Source of the DNA: Xenopus tropicalis
Taxonomy: Eukaryota; Chordata; Amphibia; Anura; Pipidae
Reading direction: 5' to 3'
DNA length: 64,000 nucleotides
Assembly: GCF_000004195.4 (NCBI RefSeq)
Contig: NC_030680.2
Span: 148,059,045-148,123,044, forward strand
A model generated the notes under the pieces. That model ran no database searches and was not told the DNA's origin. It saw only the letters and a list, made by a program, of their open reading frames with translations. A program made the position numbers and the translations under genes. Of the stretch, positions 32,123 through 44,462 are shown piece after piece; positions within the stretch are counted from its first letter, which is position 1, and each line of letters starts with the position of its first letter.

Positions 32123-32977
32123 GGGTGAAGACACACAGAGCTACTAGTAGCAGCTACTTGTCACGGCTTCTAAAATAGACCATGCTGACCATTTAGGGCT
32201 GTGACTTTGCACGCGACAAATCTCCCCGAAATGCTATCCCACTGGCTAGAATGTAAATCGCCAGTGGGATGATATACGCGGTGCCGCCATTTGCCAAAGT
32301 TGCCTCGAGAGGAAACTTCCGCGACTTCGGCAAATCGTAGCACCACGTATGTCATTCCACCGGCGATTTACATTCTAGCTGGTGGGATGGCATTTTGGGG
32401 TGATTAGTCGCCTGCAACAAGGGAGATTTGACGTGTGGCAACTAATCTCCCCATGTGTCACAGCCCTTAGGGTGAAGACACACGGCTCTACTAGTAGCAG
32501 CTACTTGTTGTGGCTACTAAAAAAGACATTGCTGATCATTCACTGATAATTGTCTCTACGTGTGTTTAGGGCTCTGGCACACGGGGAGATTAGTCGCCCG
32601 CAACAAATCTCCCTGTTCGCGGGCGACTAATCTCCCCGACAATGTAAGTCGCCGGTGGGATGGCACACGCGGCGGCGCGATTTCGGCAAATTGCTGATGG
32701 CAATTCGGGGAGATTAGTTGCCCGCGAACAGGGAGATTTGTCGCGGGCGACTAATCTCCCTGTGTGCCAGAGCCCTTAGCAGAGGCTTCTCAGTATTGTC
32801 TATAGCAGGGTATTTTCTGGGATTTTGTAGCCATGACAAGTAGCTGCTACTAAGTAGCTCCGTGTGTCTTCACCCTTAGCAGAGGCATTTCTCAGTATTG
32901 TCTATGGCAGGGTTTATTCTGATGTTTAGTAGTTGTGAAAAGTAGCTACTTCTAAGTAGCTCCATGTGTCTTCTCCC
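32123..32977. mobile_element. Nested Harbinger-type MITE cluster (A-B-A-B)
   Basis: Outer family A halves lie at 32123-32195 and 32876-32977. Family B copy 1 is at 32196-32466 (TTA at 32193-32195 and 32467-32469). A second family A copy is at 32470-32875 (TTA on both sides), itself split by family B copy 2 at 32569-32775 (TTA at 32566-32568 and 32776-32778). A ends are GGGTGAAGACACAC and GTGTGTCTTCACCC. B ends are GGGCTCTGGCACACGGGG and its complement. The outer A lacks the middle segment seen in other A copies. Confidence 0.88.
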
Positions 32978-34724
32978 TTACAGCCATGTAAACCTTGCCC
33001 AATGTATACTAAATGATATATGCCAGCCTCTCGATAATGGCAGCTTCTTTGGCTCCAGTTTCAAGCAGGCAGTGCTGTGTTTACTACTGGACAGGAAAAG
33101 TAAAGTTCCATCTTTACATGTTTAGTTCAAGAACTCATGCATAAGCTTAGCATGGGGCCCTATAGTTAATGAACTATAACTCCCCACATCTCTCCAGGCA
33201 GCCATGTTGTTTTGATATAATCCATTATGCCACAAAAAAAGGCTGACCTGGCGTGTATTGCGGATCAGCGTACTTAGTGCACTTCGGAAAGCTGGGCCTA
33301 AAGAAATCCTAACAAAAGAAGTGTCTCCTTCTGGGGTGGGATCCGCCATCTGTCACTTTAGACTGGGGGGGGGGGGGGGGCAGCAAGGAGATTTGCAGCA
33401 GACCCTGTCCTCAAAGGACTCCCAGAGCAGAATTAGGCACTTACTGCTGCCGTTGTGCCGTCACTGGCGGGATCTTATTTATGTGTAATGGTGGAAATCT
33501 GCTTTTTCTATAAGGCCTGGAATCTCCTTGTTTAGTCTGCAGACCCTGCCTGTTCCTATATCTCAGATTTGTGTTTTTTAAATGGGCTCAGGGGATGCCC
33601 GCTCTGCACATCAGTTCTTGGCCATCTGGCTTCATCAGGGACAATACAAGGGGGGAAGGGGGTGCCAGTTTCAATATACTTTCTGCTCCTTGTTCTCCTT
33701 TCAGAATGAAGTCTGTCAGTTTAATGTCAAGCACAGCGTCTTGCCATAAAGTGCCCTTCGACTGATTCACTTTGGCACAGACTCACATTTATAACCAAGA
33801 AACTAAATGTAAAGCTTTCCTCATGGAACTGAATTCCAAATCCAATTCAGTTCTTCTCTAGGTGCTTTAACTTGTGCTGCTGGAAGCCTCTATGCAGTTA
33901 ATATTAGGGCAAAAGTATCTAAAATGCTATGTTTTATTGTAGAGGGACACGTCATGATGTTTATGGGGTATTTTTTATCTCTAAATGACACTGTTACACA
34001 GCAAATAATTCCCTCTGCCATTTAACCTTTTTTTCTTGAACCAACAAATGTATTTGTAGCTGTAATATTGGCGTGTAGGCGCCATCTCAGTGCCTTGTGC
34101 CTGAGTCTGAGCTTTCAGCCAGCGCTACACATTAGAACTGCTTTCAGCTAACCTATTGTTTCTCCTACTCCCATGTAACTGGAGGAGTCCCAAGCCGGAC
34201 TTGGATTTCTTACTATTGAGTGCTATTCTCATAACTACTGGGAGCTGCTATCTTGCTCCCTTCCCATTGTTCTGCTGATCAGGTGGGGGGGATATCACTC
34301 CAACTTGCAGCGCAGCAGTAAAGTGTGAGTGAAGTTTATCAGAGCGCAGGTCACATGGCTGTGGCACCCTGGGAAATGAAGAATATGGCTAGCCCCATGG
34401 GAAAAACAGATTACAATGCAGGATTCTGCTGGAGATGCATCATTTGTACATCATTGTCCCTATTATCCAGAATTCTGTTTTCCAGAAAGCTCTGAATATA
34501 GGATATTTCCTATTGTATCCTATTTGACTCATCTGCAATTCCAAAGAAAAATACGTAGAATCTCTGTGTGTGGCGGTCAGGTCCTTGACAACCTGGTTTC
34601 ATTAGCACCCACACACAGCTAGTAAGATACCATGCCATTGCAGTAGTTGAGGAGATTGATTCATGAAGGACGGGGTGGAAGAATTCCACATACACCAGGT
34701 AACTTTCATATGAATCTGACTTCA
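32978..34724. other. SLMAP intron 1, no gene seen
   Basis: Mostly unique sequence with a G-run at about 33364-33380. Open frames up to 76 codons have no recognisable content. Confidence 0.45.
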
Positions 34725-35165
34725 GACTGACACATAAAAAGCTGTATAATAAAATAAATAAAAATTAAACCCAAATTAAACCCTTTTTTAATTAAATCAT
34801 CCAAACTTGTTATAAATGTATTTAAAAATCTGAGCTGTCAATCATATATTGCCTGCGGCATAGAGGCAGGGCAGGCAATATTTGATTGACAGCTCAGATT
34901 TTTAATTACAATTACTTTACCTTTCCATTCAACACTTCCTAGATATCACCTAGATGGCAAATGCCTAAGATTTTGTGGGGATACAAAGCTTTCCTTAGTA
35001 ACAGTGCTCACAAAATGGCGGCTGGCTCTGACTTTAAATTCCAAGACTGAAGGGAAAAAAAAACTCAATAATTTATATAGTGTAAGTAAAGTTTATTTTG
35101 CTCAACTAACATGATAGAAAGGGTTTTGAATAATATATTAGGGTGACAGGTCCTCTTTAAACTCT
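34725..35165. mobile_element. Foldback MITE
   Basis: A 32-bp inverted repeat with one mismatch (34824-34855 and 34872-34903) lies at its centre. The right end GGTGACAGGTCCTC plus TTTAA suggests a TTAA-target element. A degraded relative of the left half lies at about 36640-36780. Confidence 0.6.
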
Positions 35166-35280
35166 AGTTGAAGGGCTGGGTCACAGTGGCGTGTAGTTGT
35201 GTAGCAGCAAGTCTCTGCTTTTGTCTTCAGCTATAAACCCACATTTCTGCAGTCTGAGTTTGAAAAATGTGACCTGGTTA

Positions 35281-35448
35281 TGTATAGGTATAGGACCTGT
35301 TTTCCTGTTATATTATTACAGAGAAAAAGGAAATCCGTTTTAAAATTCTGAATTATTTGATTAAAATTGAGTCTATGGGAGACAGGCTTTCAGTAATTCG
35401 GAGCTTTCTGGATGACGGGTTTCTGGATAAGAGATCCCATACCTGTAT
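35281..35448 (-). mobile_element. Tandem-repeat MITE family, solo arm without array
   Basis: Matches the non-repeated arm of the 112-bp-unit MITE (GGGAGACAGGCTTTCAGTAA through CCCATACCTGTA), but the tandem units and opposite arm are absent. It is a truncated copy. Confidence 0.75.
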
Positions 35449-35507
35449 TGTGTTGAATGGTGGCACAGAATATCATGTTGCTTCCTACCAGATGCAGCCA
35501 AGAGTAA

Positions 35508-35743
35508 AGGTGGCCATACACTTTAACATCTGCTCGTTTGGTGAGGTCGCCAAGCGATCGGATCTTCTCCTGATATGCCCACCTACGGGTGGGTGATATT
35601 GGGCTAAATCTAGATCTGCTTAATTTCAGACCAGATGTCTGGGGAGGCAGGCACGTCAGTGGTGCCCATACACAGGCAGATAAGCAGCCGAAATGGTCTA
35701 ATGGGCCAATCAGCAGCTGAAATCGTCCCATGTATGGACATCT
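35508..35743. mobile_element. Harbinger-type MITE, family C
   Basis: The left end AGGTGGCCATACACTTTAAC follows TAA. The right end ATGTATGGACATCT precedes TTA. Confidence 0.8.
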
Positions 35744-35746
35744 TTA

Positions 35747-35986
35747 AGGTGGCCATACACGCTGAGATCCGCTTGCTTGGCAAGGTCGCGAAGTGAGCGG
35801 ATCTTCTTCCGATATCCCCACCTACGGGCGGGCGATATCGGGCTAATTCAGTCGTTTGGCCCTGGGGCTAAATGATCAAATTAGAACGATGGATATAGGC
35901 AAAGTCGGTTCGGGGACTTCATCGGGCAGGCCTCTCGTTAGTGCCCATATATGGCCCGATAAGAATCGGCCTGTGAATGGCCACCT
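35747..35986. mobile_element. Harbinger-type MITE, family C, adjacent copy
   Basis: AGGTGGCCATACACGC to GAATGGCCACCT, flanked by TTA at 35744-35746 and 35987-35989. Only that TTA separates it from the previous copy, so one inserted at the other's end target. Confidence 0.85.
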
Positions 35987-36784
35987 TTAGAGTAAGTCAT
36001 ATTTAGGCAACACCGTTCCAGAGCAGTGCTATGCTTAAATGTTCTGGTCATTGGGCTAGGTCGCCAGGTGTGTGGGCCAGATTGCGTTCATCTGATCTTT
36101 GACCCCTGAGCAAATGATTTGATATCATGGGGTCAGACCCTTCGGTAGAAGGCTACTTCCAGAGCTAGATGCAATCTTTGGACGATGGCATTTGGAACCT
36201 GCCTGATCAGTGGAAGATATATACACTGGCCTTTAGGCTGCTGATTCAGTCGTTAGTGGCCGGGTTGGGCAACATGGGCGTAGGGGCAACTTTGCTTTTA
36301 TCCTACACTTAGTACCACAGGCCTATTGTATGTGGATACCTTCATGAGAATAAAGTAGAAAGTGGTTAGTTATTTAAATACCTGGATTCCAAATACTTCA
36401 ATAAGTAGTATCTTTGGTGACATGGTGTCTTTGTATTTAACACAGAGAGAAAATATGTGGGGTTAGTATTATTTGGAAATTCTGCTGGCCTGTAGCCAAC
36501 GACTGTCCCTATAGGACCATGCAGAAGTGTCCCAACCTGTCCCACACCCCGTCTAACAATGTTACGCCGTCCCCTCGGCAGCGCTGCTCGCTTTCCATTG
36601 ACTTCAGTTTAGCCGCTTGTGTGTTTTTGCTCACTATTTCTACATAAAAAGCTACGTAAAGTTATTTGCAAATTAAACCCAAAATCTTTTTCTTATTAAG
36701 GCAGCCATACCTGTTATAAATGCATTTAAAAAAATCGAGCTGTCAGTCGTATATTACCTGTCCCTCCTCTATGCCTTAGGCACT

Positions 36785-37635
36785 CATGGCTCACTATCTA
36801 GTCATCTAGGAGGCTCATTTTAGGCTCTATGCTCACTATCTAGGAGGCTCATTTTGGGCTCTAGGCTCACTATCTAGGAGGCTCATTTTAGGCTCTAGGC
36901 TCACTATCTAGGAGGCTCATTTTAGGCAATAGGCTCACTATCTAGGAGGCTCATTTTAGGCAATAGGCTCACTATCTAGGAGGCTCATTTTAGGCAATAG
37001 GCTCACTATCTAGGAGGCTCATTTTAGGCAATAGGCTCACTATCTAGGAGGCTCATTTTAGGCAATAGGCTCACTATCTAGGAGGCTCATTTTAGGCAAT
37101 AGGCTCACTATCTAGGAGGCTCATTTTAGGCAATAGGCTCACTATCTAGGAGGCTCATTTTAGGCTCTAGGCTCACTATCTGGGAGGCTCATTTTAGGCT
37201 CTAGGCTCACTATCTAGTCATCTAGGAGGCTCATTTTAGGCTCTAGGCTCACTGTCTAGGAGGCTTATTTTAGGCTCTAGGCTCACTATCTAGGAGGCTC
37301 ATTTTAGGCTCACTAGGCTCTATGCTCACTATCTAGGAGGCTCATTTTAGGCTCTATGCTCACTATCTAGGAGGCTCATTTTAGGCTCTAGGCTCACTAT
37401 CTGGGAGGCTCATTTTAGGCTCTAGGCTCACTATCTAGTCATCTAGGAGGCTCATTTTAGGCTCTAGGCTCACTGTCTAGGAGGCTTATTTTAGGCTCTA
37501 GGCTCACTATCTAGGAGGCTCATTTTAGGCTCACTAGGCTCTAGGCTCACTATCTAGGAGGCTCATTTTAGGCTCACTATCTAGGAGGCTCATTTTAGGC
37601 TCACTAGGCTCACTATCTAGGAGGCTCATTTTATT
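36785..37635. repeat. 34-bp minisatellite, about 24 copies
   Basis: The unit is CTCACTATCTAGGAGG plus CTCATTTTAGGCTCTAGG or CTCATTTTAGGCAATAGG. The AATAGG variants form one continuous central block of about seven units. A larger segment (about 37170-37320) is duplicated at 37390-37540, including the CTATCTAGTCATCTAGG insert. Confidence 0.93.
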
Positions 37636-38526
37636 ATCGCTGGTCTGTTTAAAATCAGTGTTTAGGGGTGTGCCTGCTAAACACCTAATAATATTTTTCC
37701 TGCTGCAAACAACCCAACCCTGCTGTGTCCCAGTAGCGCTCTGCAAATTGCTGACTCTTCTGAGAAAATCACAAATCATTAAATATGTAAACAACTACAA
37801 AAAAGGACAATTCTGTCAACTGAAATTATTCATAAATAATTCATTTTGTCGTGATGCATCTATTAAACATTCACTACAGTTTAATTGATTTTTTTTTTTA
37901 TACAATAGTTGCAGTTCTCCTTTTAATAAGTTATCTAGGTTGGCCTGAATACTGAGAATATTTGTATAGTATGATAGTTAATAGCATAATATCTGCTTAC
38001 TGGTACTCTGTGAATCCCTGAGTGTTCCCCAAAAGGCCATTTGCCGGAGAGCCGTTGTGTTGTTCTAATGATTATTTTGTACAGAATATCCGTAGTACAG
38101 AATGTTTATGAAGTTCTGAGCTGATAACACGCAGTGGATTTATTACAGAACTGTCCTGCTGTGCTTGCCGTACCTTTGCCAGCTACACACACTTTATAAA
38201 TAGAGATGCTTTTGCAATCGGCCAAGCCTGTCTAACAACATTCCCGGCTTCTGTCCTCGCCACTTGCCCTGTGTTGTGAAATGGGATCTCCCTATACTAC
38301 TCTTGTTTCAGCACTGCCTTCTTACGCGCCCCAGACCCAAATCCGTCCTTCTCAGCTGTGCCTGGCCTTCTCCTACCTTGGCCACTGTCATTAAACCAGA
38401 GCTCTTTGCACTTAGGCTAGTAATTAGTTATAATTATTATGTAGAGGTTGATTAAACTTGTTGGTTTTGTTATGTGTTGCTTTAAATAACGTCAAGGCGA
38501 GCCCAATGTTAGTACAGAATTCCTTA
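37636..38526. other. SLMAP intron 1, unique-looking stretch
   Basis: No transposon ends seen. Contains a MEF2-like TTATAAATAG at 38194-38203. No coding signature. Confidence 0.4.
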
Positions 38527-39000
38527 GACTGGGGGTCCCCAAACTTTTCTTTTTTTACACGTGAGCCACTTTCAAATGTAATAAAAGTTGGAGAGCAACA
38601 CAAGCTTGCAAATAGTTCTAGGGGCTTGTGATTGGCTATTGGTAGCCCCTATACCAGGGGTGGGTAAACTACAGCCCGCGGGCCACGTCCGGCCCCTTGG
38701 TCTGTTTAATCCAACCCCCTGACTTCGCAAGTCTAATCACGCGAGACTTGGCGTCTGGGGACTGTCGAGCAGAAATGGCGTAATGCTGGCCCGACCCGTT
38801 GGTAAGTCAGTATGGCCCCTGAGCCAAACAGTGTGCCCACCCCTGCCCTGTATGGACTGGCAGCTTACAGCAGTTTCTGTTTGGAGGTTTCTATGCTTCA
38901 AAAAATTGCCTGGAATTCAAAAATAAGCACCTGCTTTGAGGCCATGGGAGCAACTTCCAATAGGATGGTGAGCGACATGTTGCCCCCGAGCCACTGCCTT
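38527..39000. mobile_element. hAT-type element with nested hAT MITE
   Basis: The outer element begins GGGGGTCCCCAAACTTTTC and ends CCCCGAGCCACTGCC. It is split at 38655-38845 by an element with ends CAGGGGTGGGTAAACTAC and GTGTGCCCACCCCTG. The flanks of the inner element, CCCTATAC and CCCTGTAT, match 6/8. Confidence 0.78.
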
Positions 39001-39284
39001 AGATCTAGTCTAAGTTGCTAGGGAGGTTGTGAGTGGTAAGAAGTTTTTGCCATTTTCATAGGCACCGTATAGGCTATATTCTTGATGGTGAGTTTCAGCT
39101 CTACCCAACAAATGTCAACAACTGTCGCCTAATCTAATTGCCAGCTCCCAAAGCACTGAACCGCATTGAGCGAGTCCATTACTGTCTGGGTAAGTAATAA
39201 CCCAAAGACTTTGGTGGGTCGGTACATTGCTGCCTTCATGAGGTGCTACTGAAAGGGTGGGATTTCCCCATGTCATGGGCTTTG

Positions 39285-39755
39285 GGGTAACCTCACAGGG
39301 GTGGTTCACCTTCATGGTAACTTTTAGTATGTGATAGACTGTCCTATTTCTAGCAACTTTGCAATTGATCATTATTTTTCTTTTATAGTTTTAGGATTAT
39401 TTGCCTTTCTCTTCTACATCTTCCCACCTTTCAAATGGGAGCCATTGTTCCCAGGAACCAAAAAAACAAAAACTATTGCTCTATGAGCTTACAATTATAT
39501 TGTTGTTACTTTTTCCTAGTTGGCTTTCTATTCGGTCCCTCTCCTATTTATATTTTCAGTTACTGCCTGGTTGCTAATGTAAACAAGACCCTAGCAACCC
39601 GTTTCTGGAACTCCACACTGGAGAGCTGCTGAACAAAATGTGAAATGATTGAAAAACCATAAAATACAAAATGAAAAATAATTGTAAATTGTCTCAGAAT
39701 ATTGATGTCTGTGTCACACTAAAAGTCAATTTAAAGGGGAACTACCTCTTTATTT
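39285..39755 (+). mobile_element. T2-type MITE
   Basis: Recognisable motifs in order: GGGGTGGTTCACCTTCATGG, AACTTTTAGTATGTGATAGA, CTGCCTGGTTGCTAATG, ACCCTAGCAACC and AAATTGTCTCAGAATATTG, ending near TTTAAAGGGGAACTACC. The terminal TTAA sites are only partly preserved. Confidence 0.78.
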
Positions 39756-40261
39756 TATGCCTGGGGTGGCACAGAAACTAGTCTCCTCTTCAGGGAGGGT
39801 TTGTCGTTTTTCGTTATTTTATTTAATCAGAACCAACTTTTTCTAGAATCAACGTTCATATTTTATCATATTCCCTCCTTTCTGGCATCGTTGCGAAGGT
39901 TGCAGCCGCCTTCACTCAGCAAAGCTCCCTGGGGATTGTGGGTGCGCATAGACTGCATGTCATTTATAGGCACACCAGCCTGATTATATTTATATCCTTC
40001 CTTCCTACATCCTTCCTGCACTGATTTGGGTGAAATTCCCCTGAAATAAGTACAATAGAAAATTCAAATAATCCAAAAACTCCACACTTGGCTCCAGCCT
40101 GGGGCAAATATAGGCCATTCCTCTGTTAAACTCCCAGAAATAATAGTCTTTTCCTGACAATGTGTGTTCTTCATTAAAAAAATAGTCATTATCTTTCACT
40201 ACAACTCCCAGCATCGCTTCCCTGGGCCCCTGGTTTATATTTATATAGATCCAGATAGTCA

Positions 40262-40925
40262 TGTTAAACAAGGAGAAAAGGTGAATAAATCAAGGTATTC
40301 ACCTTTGTTATCTTTTAGTATGGTCAACTCTAAGGAACTTTTCAATTGGTCTATTTTTTATAGTTTCTGAATTATGTGCCATCTGAGTATTTGCAGCTAT
40401 CAAATGTGGGGGGGGGTCACTGACCCCAGTAACCAAAAAACTATTGCCCTGTGTGCAATTTTATTGTTATTATTAATATTATTTATTTTCTATTCAGGTA
40501 TCTCTTATAAATATTAGGGATGCACTGAAATCAGGATTCGGTTGGCTATTCTGCCTTTTTCTGCATTAGGATTTGGAAGGGTTAAATGTTAGGGGGAAAA
40601 AAAGTTTTTACCGCGCATGGCAATTTTTACCCTTTTCGGATTCGGTTTGATATTTGGCCAAATCCATCGGGGTGGGTTCGGGGGTTCAGCTAAACCCAAA
40701 AAACTGGGTTGGGTGAATCCCTAATAAATGTCTCATTTAAACCACTCCCTGGTTGCTAAGGTAATTTGTACCCTAGCAACAAGATAACTGCTGAACTGGA
40801 GAGTTGCTGAGCAAAAAGTGAGATAAATGTAAAACCTCAAACAATAAATAATGAAGACCAATTGCAGATTGTCTCAGAATAGCACTCTCTACATTGTACT
40901 AAACGTTTACTCCAATGTGAGCAAC
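40262..40925 (+). mobile_element. T2-type MITE with nested GGATGCAC-type MITE
   Basis: T2 motifs flank an insertion at 40517-40731 (GGGATGCACTGAAATC to TTGGGTGAATCCC). Outside it the T2 sequence resumes with CACTCCCTGGTTGCTAAGG. Confidence 0.78.
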
Positions 40926-41149
40926 AAATTAGTAAAATAAAAGCCAGAAACAAAAGAATGGTAAAAGTAAAAGAAAAAAAATTAGTTTTAAGCCCCCTAA
41001 CAGGTGTTCCTACTTGTTTTCTTTTGTAACCTAAATGCTGTGGGTTTCTCTACATTGGGGGTTTTTATTTGCCTTTATGTGGTTTAGCTTGCAGTTAGGC
41101 AGGTTTCATTTATACAAATAGGTTGAATTTGACGTGAGGCTACGGTAAC

Positions 41150-41410
41150 ACACAGGACCGGACTGGCAATCTGTGGGTTCTGGCAAATGCCAGAGGCAGT
41201 GCTCTATTAACCGCACCAGAAATCCGTAGCGGAGGCTGGAGGCATATTTTATTTATCTTTTGAAAAAATTGTAAATTTAATATGTAGGCACCCAAGGGCG
41301 GCCCTCAAAAAACTGCCGCCCTTGTGTGCCTGCATATAAATATGGCCTTGGCCAGAGGGGCTGCTGTAAGATGCCATAGTCAGTCACTATTTAGAGGGCC
41401 TCTGGGTACT
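41150..41410. mobile_element. Fragment of hAT family seen at 19265
   Basis: Starts AGGACCGGACTGGCAATC and contains TAAGATGCCATAGTCAGTCA. The right end is not clear. Confidence 0.45.
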
Positions 41411-41553
41411 GGGAATGCAAGGGCCCATTTTGAATCCCATTGATCTGCTGCAGCCGCTCCCGTGTCTGCACTGCGTCGGATTGGATTGCATTTATACACA
41501 TTAGCACGTTTTCACAAGGAAACGTAAATATGCATTTTCACACCAAAATCTAT

Positions 41554-41954
41554 GGGGCACATTTACTAATCAATGAACGTCCGAAAGCGGCCGAATGCGT
41601 TTTTTTCGTAATGATTGGTATTTTTGCGAATTTTTTTTCATCGCCGTCGCAATTGTTTCGTATTTTGTGCAACCTTTTCGTCGCTGTTGCGACTTTATTG
41701 TATATTTTCCACGACTTTTTCGTCGCCGTTGCGAAAAATTCAGATTGGTTTTTCCGCCGTCTACAATTGCTCAATATGAAAAAATTGCGACGGTGACGAA
41801 AAATTGCGCAAAATACGATAGTTGTGACGGCGGCGAAAAAGTCGTGCAAAATACGAAACAATCGCGACGGCGACGAAAAAAACGCAAAATTTTGGTTTCC
41901 AATCCGTTTTTTTCCCATTCGGCATTCGGATTCGAGAATTAGTAAATGTGCCCC
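41554..41954. mobile_element. Large foldback MITE, 401 bp
   Basis: The ends are GGGGCACATTTACTAAT and ATTAGTAAATGTGCCCC, flanked on both sides by TAT (41551-41553, 41955-41957). Nearly the whole element is self-complementary. The interior repeats a TTTTCGTCGCCGTTGCGA-like motif in direct and inverted orientation, giving an unusually CpG-rich sequence for this intron. Confidence 0.85.
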
Positions 41955-42724
41955 TATGTGTCGGTGCATAGGCCCATGCAGTGCCCACAAATAGGCTCAT
42001 CAGAGAGGATCGGCTGTTTCTCTGCCTGCATTTACACCCCGTCGTGGCACAGGCCTGTGTGACCATAGCCGTACGTTTACAACTTCATTTTAAAGCCAAA
42101 ATCATATCGGACAGTAGCTTAGAATTTCATTTTCTTACATAATGCAAAGACTAAAAAGGTTTCGGTGGTATTTCCCTTCCTTTCCATTGTTTTCCTTTCC
42201 CCCTAGGGCTGTAAATGCCATTCTCTTCCTTTCATTTAGTAATACGTCCCCAAGTATTAGGTATAATTGTATTGGCCAGTGTAATATTGTGTAGACTTGT
42301 CATTGATCAGTTGGTCATTCTGAAAATAATTCAGTGCCCAGTTTGGAGGTTGCCATGTTTCCCTTGCTCCTAGCAACTATTCATGTCTTCCTGTGTTTCA
42401 CTGGGTTGGAACAAAGCTCAGGTTGGCCTCTCTGTTGGTTTGTGTTACAGTTACTCTGGTCCCTGCACTATGGGGTCTCCTCTTGTGGGGTCTTTGCTTT
42501 CCTGCTTTATTGTGTGTCTAATCTCCCTTACTTGGTATAAATGTAATGCTGCCCAGGGCCGAATTTGAGGATGGGGTGCCCCTAGGCCACCCCCTTTTGC
42601 TGAGCACCCACGCCTCCCAACCCCGCAAATGTGCGCTGCTTCGGTTGCATATGGAGCAGTGGGGAGAGGACACACTAAAGTTTCTCCGCGTCCGGTCCCC
42701 ATTGCTCCAAATGAGCAAAATACA

Positions 42725-42950
42725 ATGCGGCTCTTCTGCATCTTTCCAGCTTTCAAATGGGGGTCACTGACCCCGGCAGCCAAATACCTATTGCTCTGTG
42801 AGGCTCCAGTTTTATTATTATTGTTACTTTTTATTCCTTATCTTTCTATTTTATACTCTCTCCTATTTATATTCCGGTCTGTCATTCATGCTACTGTCTG
42901 GTTGCTAAGGTAAACAAGACCCTAACAACCAGATAGCTGGGACAGAATCC
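42725..42950 (+). mobile_element. T2-type MITE fragment
   Basis: TTTCAAATGGGGGTCACTGA to GTTGCTAAGGTAAACAAGAC, without recognisable ends. Confidence 0.7.
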
Positions 42951-43452
42951 ATGATGGGGAGCTCCTGTGACAACTGTAACACCCTATATCATTACTACTA
43001 TAGAGATGCTGAAACTTTTAGCCAGTGCAGTCAGTTTATAATGTAAAATATGGCATTTCTAGCCATATTCATTTTTAGGGTTTAGTTCTCCTTTAATGAC
43101 TAACAAAACTGCCTTCTGCTCGCAGTATGAACCTTTGTATTTGAACAGAAGGGACGGAGCAATACCCTCCCAATGGGAACCGATTTGCTTGTGCCTCACT
43201 CCTTACCCACATTCAGAGAGGGGAGACTCGCTGTGTCAGATGAGCAGAAGGCGAGGGTTATTTACTGTACCAGTGATATGATGGGGACTCACTGAGCTGC
43301 TTTTATTTCCCCTATGTTATCATGGAAACGGCACGGGTTGTTGGCACAGCCGAGCAACTGACATTAATCACGTTTATTTCATTGCACTTTTTTTTCTGTT
43401 TTAACAGTCCTCTTAAGGTTAAGTACAAGTAGGTTTTAATAGATTTGTGTTT

Positions 43453-43478
43453 ATCTCTATCTATCTATCTGCCTATTG

Positions 43479-43509
<31 letters not shown>

Positions 43510-43908
43510 GTCTATCTATCCATCTGCCTTCTGTCTGTCTGTCTGTCTATCTGCCTATTGTCTATCTATCTATCTGTCTATCTGTCTATCTATCCATCTG
43601 CCTTCTGTCTGTCTGTCTGTCTATCTGCCTATTGTCTATCTATCTCTATCTATCTATCTGTCTATCTATCCATCTGCCTTCTGTCTGTCTGTCTGTCTAT
43701 CTGCCTATTGTCTATCTATCTATCTATCTGTCTATCTATCCATCTGCCTTCTGTCTGTCTGTCTATCTATCTGCCTATTGTCTGTCTATCTGCCTATTGT
43801 CTATCTATCTATCTATCTATCTATTTATTCATCTGCCTATTGTCTGTCTGGCTATCTGTCTATCTCTGCCTATTGTCTATCTCTGTATCTGCCTCTTGTC
43901 TATCTATC

Positions 43909-43942
<34 letters not shown>

Positions 43943-43992
43943 TCATCTGCCTATTGTCTGTCTGTCTATATATCTATCTATCTATCTATCTG
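43453..43992. repeat. (TATC/TGTC)n complex microsatellite
   Basis: About 540 bp of CTAT, CTGT and CTGCC blocks, with a higher-order unit of roughly 90-110 bp (CATCTGCCTTCTGTCTGTC and CTATCTGCCTATTGTC). Three forward frames stay open (188-217 codons) purely because of the tetranucleotide. Confidence 0.95.
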
Positions 43993-44179
43993 GCAGAAGG
44001 ACTACAATTAAAAAATATATGTATCTTTTTAGTTGCAGCACTGTTTTTGTTACCTTTTCTTTTAGGCAGAAAGGTGACACATGCGCATTAGGACTTGTAG
44101 TTTTGCACTTTACCCCTTTTAAAGGATAAGTAAACCTTTTGTTTTAAAATCTCCTAAAATTACTCTTAACGTAGGCTAA

Positions 44180-44376
44180 TTAGGATAGGAAGGGGTTAAA
44201 AATTGGTGCAAAATTTATCCCCCTGGCCATTTAACCCTTTCCGAATGCTAATTAGCATATGCTAATTTATATTAATTAGGATTCGGTTCGGCTGGGGCCG
44301 TGGATTCGGCTGAATCCTTCAAAGCCTGCATTCGGCACCAATCCTGAACTGAATCTGGGATTCGGTGCATCCCTAA
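44180..44376. mobile_element. Fragment of GGATGCACCGAA-type MITE
   Basis: Contains GCTAATTAGCATATGCTAAT and ends ATTCGGTGCATCCC. The left end is degraded. Confidence 0.72.
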
Positions 44377-44462
44377 ATCTAATGTGGCCCATGTGCATGT
44401 ATGGGCACTCGCACAGTTTGCACCTATTTGGCCTGTGAGCCTCCAAATCAGATACTGTAGAT

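Noticed and set aside
43445..44129. Three overlapping frames of about 190-217 codons rich in Ser, Tyr, Leu and Ile
   Set aside because: Translation of a TATC/TGTC microsatellite in three frames. No gene evidence.
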